A model generated the notes under the pieces. The model was not told the origin of the DNA. It was given only the letters and a program-made list of their open reading frames with translations, and ran no database searches. From NCBI GenBank assembly GCA_963759115.1, contig CAVWXT010000006.1, forward strand, positions 62,001 to 126,000: 64,000 bases of DNA, in the 5' to 3' direction. Within the stretch, counting starts at the first letter, position 1. Every line of letters starts with the position of its first letter. The position numbers were made by a program, and so were the translations under genes. This stretch comes from CAVWXT01 sp963759115. Its GTDB lineage: Bacteria > Planctomycetota > Planctomycetia > Pirellulales > Thermoguttaceae. Of the stretch, positions 55,226-64,000 are shown piece by piece.

Positions 55226-56608
55226 ATGCAGACAAAATCGAGAACGAAACAGGTGGCGAGAACCGAATTGACAGGCGACGGCGAGAAATCCAAGAGCGTG
55301 CCACTGGAGGCAGCGATCCGCCAGAAGACCGCCAAGGTCGGGGTGATCGGGCTGGGTTACGTTGGCCTGCCGTTGATCCGGACCTTCGTCGCCGCAGGAT
55401 TTCAGACGCTCGGCTTCGACGTGGACGCCGCGAAGATCAAGCGGCTGAAGGCCGGCGAGAGCTATATCGAGCACATCCCGTCCCAGTGGATTGGTCGTTG
55501 CGTGAGCGAGGGCACGTTTACGCCCACCGCCGACATGGCGCGGCTGGCAGAGGCCGATGCCCTGCTGATCTGCGTCCCCACTCCCTTGAACCGCAGCCGC
55601 GATCCGGACTTGATCTACGTCGAGGCCACCGCCCGCGAGATTGCCGCCCATCTTCGCCCCGGCCAACTGGTGGTGCTGGAAAGCACGACGTATCCGGGCA
55701 CGACCCGCGACGTCGTGTTACCGATCCTGGAAGCGACCGGGCTGATATTGGGCAAGGATTTCTACCTGGCTTACAGTCCGGAGCGGGAAGATCCGGGCAA
55801 TCCGGATTTCGCCGCCGGCAACATCCCCAAGGTGGTCGGCGGGGCCGACGCGGCCAGTCGGGCCCTGGCCGTGCAGCTCTATCGCCACGGCATGCCGGAG
55901 GTGATTCCCGTCAGCACGTGCGAAGTGGCCGAAGCGTGCAAGATCGTGGAGAACACCTACCGCGCGGTCAACATCGCGATGGTCAACGAGTTGAAGTTGC
56001 TGTTCGATCGCATGGGCATCGACGTCTGGGAGGTGATCGAGGCCGCCAAGACCAAGCCCTTCGGCTTCCAGGCGTTCTATCCGGGGCCGGGATTGGGCGG
56101 GCACTGCATCCCCATCGACCCGTTCTACCTGACCTGGTTGGCCCGCTGTCACGGCCTGACGACGCGGTTCATCGAATTGGCCGGCGAGATCAACACGGGA
56201 ATGCCGCAATACGTGGTGGATCGGTTGATCGCGGCGCTGAACGCGCGGGGCAAGCCGCTCTCCGGGAGCAAGGTCTGCGTGCTGGGCGTGGCCTACAAGA
56301 AGGACGTCGACAACGCCCGCGAAAGCCCGGCCTTCGTGCTCGTCGAGTTGCTGCAGAAGGGAGGGGCGGTGGTCTCGTACAACGACCCCCACATTCCGCA
56401 CTTGCCGCGCACCCGTCACTTCAACATTCCGCTGGATAGTTCCCCGTTGACGGTGGAGTTCCTCGCCGGTCAGGACTGCGTGCTGATCGCCACGGATCAT
56501 TCCGCGTACGACTACGAGTTTCTCGTGCGGTACGCGCCGTTGGTGGTCGACACGCGAAACGCTACGAAGAACGTCCGCGCGGGCCGAGAGAGAATATGCA
56601 AAGCCTGA
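55226..56608 (+). CDS. UDP-glucose/GDP-mannose dehydrogenase family protein (WbpA/WecC-like)
   Basis: 460 residues. VGVIGLGYVGLPLIRTF (NAD-binding GxGYVGLP), ALLICVPTPLNRSRDPDLIYVEATA, VVLESTTYPGTTRDVVLPIL, YSPEREDPGN, EVAEACKIVENTYRAVNIAMVNELK, GPGLGGHCIPIDPFYLTW (catalytic Cys) and GVAYKKDVDNARESPAFVLVELL. The GGHCIPIDPFYLTW form is that of UDP-N-acetyl-hexosamine 6-dehydrogenases. It oxidises a UDP-sugar to a uronic acid for polysaccharide synthesis. ATG 55226 with GGGAGA upstream; the frame is open further back but has no coding character. It overlaps the VanZ gene by 13 bases. Confidence 0.92.
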   Translation: MQTKSRTKQVARTELTGDGEKSKSVPLEAAIRQKTAKVGVIGLGYVGLPLIRTFVAAGFQTLGFDVDAAKIKRLKAGESYIEHIPSQWIGRCVSEGTFTPTADMARLAEADALLICVPTPLNRSRDPDLIYVEATAREIAAHLRPGQLVVLESTTYPGTTRDVVLPILEATGLILGKDFYLAYSPEREDPGNPDFAAGNIPKVVGGADAASRALAVQLYRHGMPEVIPVSTCEVAEACKIVENTYRAVNIAMVNELKLLFDRMGIDVWEVIEAAKTKPFGFQAFYPGPGLGGHCIPIDPFYLTWLARCHGLTTRFIELAGEINTGMPQYVVDRLIAALNARGKPLSGSKVCVLGVAYKKDVDNARESPAFVLVELLQKGGAVVSYNDPHIPHLPRTRHFNIPLDSSPLTVEFLAGQDCVLIATDHSAYDYEFLVRYAPLVVDTRNATKNVRAGRERICKA

Positions 56609-57072
56609 TGAGACTGATCTGCCTTGGTTACCTGGTCTATCTCACCGCGCTGCTGTGGACGGCGGATCCGACGCGGCTGGTGGGCGACGAGGTTGCCGGC
56701 TTCATGCATCCGCTTATGCCCGTGGCGCACCTGCTGAGTTTCGCGGTGCTGGCCGTGCTGGCGCTGGCGACGCGATGGCCGGCGCCCCGCTGGGCGATCG
56801 TCGTGCTGCTGGCGATGTACGGAGGGATGACGGAGATCGTGCAAGGCTTCCTGCCTCCGCGGACTCCGGACTGGATGGATTGGCTCCAGGATCTGGCGGG
56901 GATTGGCATCGGCGCGGTGTTGTGCTGGACCGTCGCGCTGGCGGTCCGGGCGCTGATGCCATCGCGCCGGGGGGCGGAGCGGTGCGGCTGCCCGGCGCCG
57001 GCCGATTCGTGGGAAGTGTTGCCGAACGTCGCGTCGCGCTCTGCCGCTAATGACCAGTCGTGGTGGCGCTGA
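56596..57072 (+). CDS. VanZ-like family membrane protein
   Basis: 158 residues with four hydrophobic helices (LICLGYLVYLTALLW; LMPVAHLLSFAVLAVLAL; RWAIVVLLAMYGGMTEIVQGFLPPRTPDWMDWLQDLAGIGIGAVL). 'HLLSFAVLA', 'GGMTEIxQxFLPxRxPDxxDxLxDxxGxxxG' is the VanZ signature. The start overlaps the end of the UDP-sugar dehydrogenase, so it belongs to the same transcript. VanZ-like proteins occur in exopolysaccharide and exosortase clusters of Gram-negative bacteria. The C-terminal 40 residues are Cys/Ser-rich and not conserved. Confidence 0.88.
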   Translation: MQSLMRLICLGYLVYLTALLWTADPTRLVGDEVAGFMHPLMPVAHLLSFAVLAVLALATRWPAPRWAIVVLLAMYGGMTEIVQGFLPPRTPDWMDWLQDLAGIGIGAVLCWTVALAVRALMPSRRGAERCGCPAPADSWEVLPNVASRSAANDQSWWR

Positions 57073-57125
57073 GCGGCGCCGGAGGAATGTTCTGTTCAAG
57101 TTCGATCCTAGTGTGAGGTAGTCTC

Positions 57126-60100
57126 GTGAGAGAACTCAATAGGCCGCTGGCTCTGAAACTGCTGATTGTCGTGGTGGTGGTGTTGCTCGGCGTGTGCTCC
57201 CCTTATATCGGCCTGCACGCGATTCAGGTCCGGCGCAACGCCGACTTCTTCAAGGATAAGGCGGAAAGTGCGCACCAAGCGGCGGAAGAAGCCAACAAAG
57301 AGATGAGCCAACGGTCACAAGACCTGGCAAGCAAGGAGTATGTCAAGGCGATCCAGTATCTTGGGTGGTACCTGCGGATCAAGCCTGACAACGTCGATGC
57401 GCTGCAAGACTATGCGATGCAGTCGGCCGACTGGGCTGACCGCGCTCGCGACTCTCGTTCCTTCACCAGGGCACTTAGTCGGCTGGAGGCCGTATTGCGT
57501 CTGGATCCGAAGCGCGACAACGTCCGTCGTCGCTTGATCGACATGGCGATGAAGATGCGTCCCGAAAAGGGCTGCCCGATTGCCAAATCGCACTTGGAGG
57601 CGTTGGTGCCGGGCATCGACAACCCGAAGACAATGAAGCCTTCGCCGGACCATCCCGAATGGCCTGAGTTGATGAGACAATACGGCCAGTGTCTGCGGGA
57701 ACTGACGGACTATGACAAGGCGGTGGCGGCCTTTGAGAGGGCAATCGACTTCGCTCCGGACGAAGTCGAGGCGTATGCCGAATTGGCGGACATTCTGCGC
57801 ACCACTCGCCTCTCGCGTCCCAACGACGCGGATGCTTGGATGGACAAGATGGTAGAGGTCAACCCGAACTCGGCCAAGGCCCAGGTCCTGTTTGCCCGAT
57901 ATCTGTGGAAGCTCGCCAATGAGGACAGGACAGCCCAGGTCCGGATCGCCTACAACGCCGAAGCGCTGGCGCGGGCCCAACGGGCCCTGGAGTTGCGCCC
58001 GACGACCGCGACGCGCTGTATTGGGCCGCTCAATGTGCCCTGGTCAAAGGCAGAGTCGCCGCGATCGAGCGGCAGTCCGCCCTGACCAAGGGAGAAGTCG
58101 CCTTAGCCGAACAGCGGTCGGCCTTGTTCAAGGACAACTTCGACTTCGCGCGGGTACCTGAAGCACGGCATCGAACGATTCCCGGTCGATCGAGACATGT
58201 ACATCAGCCTGGCGGACGTCGAGCAGAAGTACATCAGCCTGGCCGACGTCGAGCAGAAGGCAAGTGACCGCGACAAAGCCGTGGCTGCTTTGGAGCAAGG
58301 TTTGAAGGCGATGGGGAAGGACGCCATTCTTCTGTGGTGGAAGGCGAACTTGTTGATCGACAACAACAAGCTCACGGAGGCAGAGACCGCAATCGACGCC
58401 CTCCGCGCCGCGGACTTCCCCAACTACTCCCGGCAAGGCTGCGACTACCTGAACGCGCGAAAGGAGTTTTCCCAGGAGCATTGGAAGGAGGCCCGCGAGG
58501 GGTTCGAGAAGGTGCGAGGGGCCTTGGTGTCGTGGCCGCCGCAGGGCGTGCCGTCGCCGGCATCCCTCATAGAGGTCGATTTCTGGATCGGAGTGTGTTA
58601 CGGTCAGGCGGGCGAGTACGATCAACAGTTGCAGGCGTATCGTCGGGTGTTGGGCACCAAATCCGATTTTGAGCCAGCCCGGCGGGGCGTGATCAACGCC
58701 CTGCACGCGGCCGGTCGCTTGGACGAGGCGGTGGAGGAGTATCGCCGATTGCCGAGCGCCGGAGGCATGAGCCCCGCCATCGCAATCTCGCTGGCCCGCA
58801 CGATGATCGCAAAGAACCTTCGGTCGGACTCCGCCGCGCCGGATTGGAAGCCGGCGGAAAAAATACTCAAACTGGTGGAAGACGGGCTTCTCGAAAAAGC
58901 GAAGCAGGGCGTTCTTGAACAGGCTGAGCAACAGATTCTCGAAGTGCAGATTCCGCTTTTGGGGGTGGATATCCTGTTTTCGCAAAAGAAGGTCGCGGAA
59001 GCGAAGACACGGTTGCAGGAGGCCTGCGACAAGCACCCGAAGCAGGCCGATTTGTGGGCGGCCTCGCCCTGGTCGCCGAGCGCCAGGCGGACTGGGACGA
59101 GGCCGAGAGGCTCCTGGCGGAATCGGGGAAACTGTGGGGCGACAGCGTTCGGCAACGCTTGGCACAGGCGCAGTACCTCGTGCTGCGATACGGCAAAGAG
59201 GCCACCCAACGCCTGCGCGACTTGGCCGAGAAGGCCGACAAGTTCTCCGACCAAGAACGCCTGCAACTCTGGAATGGTCTGCTGAACAACGCGATCCAGG
59301 TGGGCGATGCCCCGCAGAGCAAGCAGCCTCTGCCTGCGGATCGCCGAGAAACAACCCAACAACGCGCAGGTCCGGCAACTGCTCTTTGAACAGGCGTTCC
59401 AGGTCCAGGATGACGATGGCATGAACAAGGCGCTGGCCGACCTCGAAAAGGTTGCCGGCCGAAACGCGTATTGGTTCTACGCGCAGGCGCACCGGCTCAT
59501 GCTGCACACCAGGGACGACAAGGACGCGGAGCAGGCACTAAAGTACTTGTCGCAGGCCCGTGAACTGCGGCCCTCCTGGGCGGAAGTCTCTCTGTTGGAG
59601 GCGGGAATCTACGACTACCAGGGCAAGACGGATCAGGCGTTGGAACTGTACCAGGAAGCCATCCGGTTGGGAGCGCGCAGCCCCGCTGCCATCCAGAGGA
59701 CCGTACAGATTCTATCTCAGCGGAGGCAGTACGACGATGCCGCTCGCCTGCTTCGTCAACTGGAAAATCAGCAAGTGCCGTTTTCCCCCGAATTGAACCT
59801 GGCCGGTGCGGAGCTCGCTTTGCGCCAGAACGACGTTGGCCAGCGCGAGTTTGACCGGGCGTTGGAGATGGCTCAGGCCGCCGCTACTCAAGACTCGAAG
59901 AACTACCGAACACATCTTTGGCGGGGACAATTGCTGAGCGTTGTCGGCGGCCGAAAGAGGGAGGACGCCGAAAAACAAAGGGCCTATGCCGAGGATTTGA
60001 AGAACAAGGGGAAGACCGCCGAGGCCCAACGAGAGATTGCCACGGCCGACCAAATGCTGGCCAAGGCCGACCAAGTGCTGACGGAGGCCGAAGCGGCACT

Positions 60101-61568
60101 CCGCCAGGCCGTTAAACTGGGACCTCAAGCCGCGGACGCGTGGGAGGGGCTGGTCCAGTTCCTCAGCATCCACAAGAACGCTGACAAGGCCGAGGAGGCG
60201 ATCCAGGAAATCGCCGCTGTCCTTCCCGCCCCACAAGTCCTGCCCGTGCAGGCCCAGTGCTATTTCGCCGTCGGCAAGATCCCCGCGGCCCAAGAGAAAT
60301 TCGAGGCCGCCTTGGCGGCCGCTCCCCAGGACCCGCTGGTGATCCGCGTGGCTGCCGAGTTCTACTCTCGCACAGGCAAGCCCGCGCAGGCCGAAGCCTT
60401 GCTGCGGAAGATCATTGACGGCGAGGTCCAGGCCCCGGAGGTGGACGTGATTTCGGCTAGGCGGCTCTTGGCGGATATCCTTCTCGCCGGCGGCGGCGAC
60501 GCCAACCTGCAGAAGGCGCGAGAGTTGATCGAGAAGAATCCGGCCGAGCCGAAGCGGGCGGTCGAAGATCGTCGTCTCATGGCCCGGCTGAATGCCGCGG
60601 ATTCCAAGCGGTCTCGACGCGACGAGGCAATCCGCGACCTCGAGGCCCTGGTTAAGGAGAAACTCGCCACTCAAGAGGACCGCTTCTTGCTGGCGCAGGC
60701 GTACTCGTCGGCTGGCGCCTGGACGAAGGGCACCGCTCAGTGGCAGTACCTCGTGACCAATTATCCCAACGATCTGCGTTACCTGAGCATCTACATCGAC
60801 GTATTGCTGCGGCGCGGCGATACGGCCGACGCGGAAACGTATCTTACCCGCCTGGAGCGGCTTGCTCCCAAAGAGTTCATCACCTTTGTCCGTCGCGCCG
60901 AGTGGCTGGTGGCGAGCAATGAATGGGACAAGGCGCTGGATTTGCTGGAGCAGAAAGAAGGCAACGCCCCTCCCGTTGCAATCAATCAGTTGTGCTCCCA
61001 GTTCCTTGCGTACGGCAAGGCCGACCAGAAGCAGTTGCAGCGGCTGGACGACATGTTGCAGGGAGCGCTGGTCCGGCTCAATCGCCCCGCGGTCTTGCTG
61101 CTGGCCATGGCCGATCTGCGGGCCCACCAAGGCCGCTATGGCGACGCCGAAGCGTTCTACCGCGAGATCCTCGCAAAGCAGGGTCGCGATGTTTGGGCTC
61201 TGAACAACCTTGCCGTGTTGCTGGCCCTGCAAGGCGTAAAACTCGACGAAGCCTTGAAGCTCGTCAACCAGGCCCTTGAGATGGGCGGACCGTTGGCCGC
61301 GCAGATTCTCGACACGCGGGCGAGCGTCTACATGGCCCTCGGCAAGCCGGCGGAGGCCTTGAAAGATCTGAGCGATGCGATCGCCGACGGGGAGTCGCCG
61401 GTGCGGCTCTTCCACCAGGCACTCGCCTACGAACAAGCCGGCCAGCACGATGCCGCCGCGGCCGCGATGAAAAAGGCCATGAAGGAAGGAAAGGACGGAC
61501 TGACCGCGCAGATGCTTCACCCGCTGGAGGTGCCCAACTTCGAGAAGCTGCGGCGATTGACGCAGTAG
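57126..61568 (+). CDS. Giant membrane-anchored TPR protein, four frameshifts
   Basis: GTG start at 57126. A single N-terminal membrane helix (LALKLLIVVVVVLLGVCSPYIGL) anchors about 1450 residues of tetratricopeptide repeats outside the cytoplasm, judging by the leader. Frame changes occur near 58005, 58155, 59060 and 59335; the last 2.2 kb is uninterrupted. Within it, 58200-58259 contains a 30-base tandem duplication encoding YISLADVEQK twice. A charged helical stretch is at RKREDAEKQRAYAEDLKNKGKTAEAQREIATADQ. It follows the UDP-sugar dehydrogenase and VanZ genes by 54 bases. Giant TPR proteins of this type accompany polysaccharide export or assembly (PEP-CTERM/XrtA-like loci), which I take as the likely role. 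Confidence 0.82.
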
Positions 61569-61701
61569 TCGTGAACTCGCCGCAATGATCGCCGGTGAAG
61601 AAATAACACGCGTCGGCGCGGAGGGCAATTCCAGTCGCGAGCGTTTCAGTCACGCGCACAGGGGCTATTGATGTGCTATCAAGTGGGGGTTCATAAAGAC
61701 C

Positions 61702-61730
61702 TTCACAATTCCGAAAGATTAGGGTATCAT
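61702..61730 (+). promoter_or_regulatory. Sigma-70-like promoter of the DUF1559 gene
   Basis: TTCACA (61702-61707) and TATCAT (61725-61730) with 17 bases between. Transcription would start near 61737, giving an untranslated leader of about 90 bases. The region is AT-rich against a GC-rich background. Confidence 0.5.
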
Positions 61731-61827
61731 TAGGTTGCGTGGGCAAGGACCAGTAGCAGGCGGAAACGCCCCATGTGTCGCAACGCGGCGGTCAAGGGGC
61801 TCTTTACCGCATAGAAGGAGTGGAGCA

Positions 61828-62991
61828 ATGTCTATCGCGCCGGTCGTCCGTCGAGCGTTTACCTTGGTGGAAATGCTGGTGGTCATTGCCATTATTGGAG
61901 TCCTCATTGGCCTGCTATTGCCCGCCGTCAACGCGGCGAGGGAGGCTGGCCGCCGCATGACGTGCAGCAACAATCTGAAGCAGTTGGGGCTGGCCATGAC
62001 CAGCTACGAGAATACCTACAAGATCTTCCCCATCAATTGGGGCGACGAGACGAGTGGAGCGACCGATGCCAGCGCCTTTGTGGGGCACAGTTGGCTTACC
62101 GGACTGTTGCCCTACCTTGAAGAGAAACCAACCAACAATCTGATCAAGTTCGGCGCACCGATGAATTATGCCACCGGCAGTTCCAACAATCTTTATGCCG
62201 CCCGGCAGGCCCTGGCGGAGTTCGTTTGTCCCTCCGATTACGGCAGCATGAACGGCACGCAGACGGATTTGTGGCCGGCGGCGTCGCCCCAGTGGCCCAG
62301 CGCTCGCGACAAAACCCTGGCGGTGACCAACTACAAGGCGTGCGCCGGGATGAACTGGCCCGTGTCGGTCGATCCCGCGTCGTTCCAGAGATGCGATACC
62401 CCACCGATTCCAATTTATGCCTTGACCGGCAGAAACTCCGGTCAAACCGCGAATGCCACGGACACGGACGGACTGGATCACGGTAACGGCGTGATCTGTC
62501 GCGGTCGGATCAAGTACAGCGGGACCCCTGGCACGAATCCGCTCTTCACGACGGCCGCTCGCGACATCGCCGACGGGCTGAGCAAGACGATTGCCATCGG
62601 CGAAGTCGTCCCCGCGTATTGCCAGTGGTCGGCGTGGTATTCCTACGACGGCAGCACAGCTACGTGCGGCATTCCGCTGAACTACAAGGAGGTGATTCTC
62701 GGGGCCAACGCCCACACCGTGAGGCCGGAGGACAATCGTGCCGACCCCCTCTACAGCCGCGGCTTCGCGAGTCGTCATCCCGGCGGGGCGCAGTTCTGCA
62801 TGTGCGACGGACATGTTGACTTCATTTCGGATGAGATCGAGTACATGCACGTGCCGGCCCCCGGGGAGCCGCCACCCCCAGGCGGCTCGGGCCCTTACAT
62901 TACGATCAATGGCATAAGTTACGTCCCCGGCGTCTACATGAACATGGCGACCATTGACGGGGGTGAATTGATTAAGGCGTCGGGCCTGTAG
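61828..62991 (+). CDS. DUF1559 domain protein with type IV prepilin-like N-terminus
   Basis: 387 residues, start at 61828 with AAGGAG upstream. RRAFTLVEMLVVIAIIGVLIGLLLPAV is a class III prepilin signal: cleavage before Phe, Glu5 present. AREAGRRMTCSNNLKQLGLAM and the C-terminal FASRHPGGAQFCMCDGHVDFIS are the DUF1559 landmarks (normally RHxGGANFxxxDGSVxF). It is one of the largest paralogous families of planctomycetes, thought to be pseudopilin-like surface proteins. A Pro/Gly-rich segment (PAPGEPPPPGGSGP) precedes the last 30 residues. It is monocistronic and divergent-facing to the hydroxyacyl-CoA dehydrogenase gene. Confidence 0.93.
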   Translation: MSIAPVVRRAFTLVEMLVVIAIIGVLIGLLLPAVNAAREAGRRMTCSNNLKQLGLAMTSYENTYKIFPINWGDETSGATDASAFVGHSWLTGLLPYLEEKPTNNLIKFGAPMNYATGSSNNLYAARQALAEFVCPSDYGSMNGTQTDLWPAASPQWPSARDKTLAVTNYKACAGMNWPVSVDPASFQRCDTPPIPIYALTGRNSGQTANATDTDGLDHGNGVICRGRIKYSGTPGTNPLFTTAARDIADGLSKTIAIGEVVPAYCQWSAWYSYDGSTATCGIPLNYKEVILGANAHTVRPEDNRADPLYSRGFASRHPGGAQFCMCDGHVDFISDEIEYMHVPAPGEPPPPGGSGPYITINGISYVPGVYMNMATIDGGELIKASGL

Positions 62992-63003
62992 TCTTTCAGA
63001 GAT

Positions 63004-64000
63004 TCAGGTCGCGATCTGGTAGAAGCGACGGCCTCCTTGGGCCATGGCGCGGAGCAGGCCGGTCGGCTCGAATTGCGGCTCCGCCGCGCCCAACGACCGT
63101 AATTCGCCGAGAATCCACGCGGCCCCTTGCGTGTCGGCCCACCAGAGCAGACCGCCTTTCTCGGCCGGAAACCCCTGGCCGAACAGCACGGCCAGATCAA
63201 TGTCGCGGACGTCGCGGACGCGGTCTTCCTCCAGGATGCGAGTCGCCTCCAAGAGCATCGGCAACACCAATCGGCAAGCCATCGGCTCGCGCTCGCCCCT
63301 CGGGGCCACGTCGATCCACGGGGCCAGGATCTCTGCCAACATCGGATCGACCGCTCCCTGGCCGGCGAGTTCCGTGCGACTGGGATAGGAGAAGAAACCG
63401 GCCCCCGTCTTTCGCCCCAGCCGGCCGGCCTTCAGTATCGACACCAGCACGGGCGAAGGCCGGATTCGTTCGGGGAATGCGGCGGAGAGGACCCAGCCGG
63501 CCTGCAAGGTCGTGTCCAGGCCGATCTCGTCCATCAATCGCAGCGGTCCCATGGCCATGCCGAACTCGGTGGCGGCCCGCTCGATCGACTCCGCAGGCAC
63601 GCCCTCCCGCAGCAGTTCCAACGCCTCGCCCAGATAGGGAAACAGCAGGCGATTGACGAGAAACCCCGGACCGTCGCGGACCACGATCGGCATCTCTCTC
63701 GATGCTGCGGGCGTGGGCCGCGACGGCGGCGATCGTGAGGTCGCTCGTCAGCGGGCCGCGCACGACCTCGACCAGCGGCCGTTGCCGCACGGGGTGGAAG
63801 AAGTGCATGCCGCAGAATCGACCGGGGTCGCTAAGCTGACCCGCCAGTTGCCCGATCGGAATCGTCGAGGTATTCGACACGACGATCGCCTGCTCGGCCA
63901 AGTGCGGCCGCATTTGCCCGTACAGTTGCCGCTTGGCCGGCAAGGTCTCCACGATCAATTCTACGACAAGGTCGCAACGCGCCGCATCGGCCAACTCGGC
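63004..64000 (-). CDS. 3-hydroxyacyl-CoA dehydrogenase (FadB/FadJ-type), 5' partial, one frameshift
   Basis: Only the C-terminal half is in the window. LVVELIVETLPAKRQLYGQMRPHLAEQAIVVSNTSTIPI and GMHFFHPVRQRPLVEVVRGP are the NAD-binding and catalytic (HFFxP; Asn and His) segments of HADH. After a frame change near 63690 come VRDGPGFLVNRLLFPYLGEALELL and the duplicated C-terminal domain RLVLPMLLEATRILEEDRVRDVRDIDLAVLFGQGFPAEKGGLLWWADTQG. The layout matches the alpha subunit of the fatty-acid oxidation complex. Whether an enoyl-CoA hydratase domain precedes it lies beyond 64000. Confidence 0.88.

Noticed and set aside
59712..61628. 638-codon minus-strand ORF
   Set aside because: Exact shadow of the giant TPR gene, whose plus-strand repeats are clear.

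Overview
The window is GC-rich DNA from a planctomycete, most likely of the Pirellulales type. Marker families support this: a DUF1549/DUF1553 plus DUF1501 pair, a DUF1559 protein with a prepilin-type N-terminus, a BBP7-like beta-barrel protein, large TPR proteins, an ECF sigma factor coupled to a membrane-anchored regulator, and the short 'GTAGGGTGGGTC'-type intergenic palindromes typical of these genomes. Many otherwise convincing genes are split by single-base frameshifts. Most of these look like indels in short GC runs (sequencing or assembly error), so I annotate such loci as whole genes with the shift positions rather than as true pseudogenes.

Layout. 1-6.5 kb: cyclopropane-fatty-acid synthase, a secreted TPR protein and a TPR-CHAT protein. 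7-10.8 kb: BBP7-like outer-membrane protein, ECF sigma/regulator pair and an orphan VapB antitoxin. 10.8-16.2 kb: an apparent operon of DUF1549/1553, DUF1501 and pre-peptidase-C-like proteins. 16.6-18.8 kb: an IS with 43-bp inverted repeats. 18.8-29.2 kb: CYTH protein, RelE/antitoxin pair, SH3-type protein, cysteine desulfurase, SDR, carbonic-anhydrase-like protein, an ATPase/TOPRIM-like pair (candidate defence module) and lactate permease. 29.3-35.2 kb: a VapBC-like pair, then a nest of three insertion sequences (an ISAzo13-family element carrying an ISH3/IS4-like element and an ISL3 element), then a DUF433/DUF5615 pair.

35-46 kb: Uma2-like nuclease and a [NiFe]-hydrogenase maturation cluster (hypA, hypB, a coupled membrane protein, hypF, hypC, hypD, then hypE) preceded by a P-II gene. 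No hydrogenase structural genes lie in the window. 46-51.7 kb: an IS30 element that overwrote the end of a TPR gene, an ORF-less group II intron nested in palindromic repeats, and a TerC-family protein. 52-61.6 kb: nucleotide-sugar and surface-polysaccharide genes (epimerase, UDP-sugar dehydrogenase, VanZ-like, giant TPR) interspersed with HigBA, GNAT and nucleotidyltransferase modules. 61.8-64 kb: DUF1559 protein and the 3' end of a 3-hydroxyacyl-CoA dehydrogenase.

The most unusual observations are: palindromic repeats inserted inside coding regions (in frame in a cysteine desulfurase and ahead of a signal peptide; apparently splitting hypF at a domain boundary); an ORF-less group II intron abutting a perfect 24-bp hairpin; three unrelated transposases each split exactly at an A8-A9 run; the ATPase/TOPRIM-like pair; and two antitoxin-like genes whose downstream partners survive only as about nine codons.
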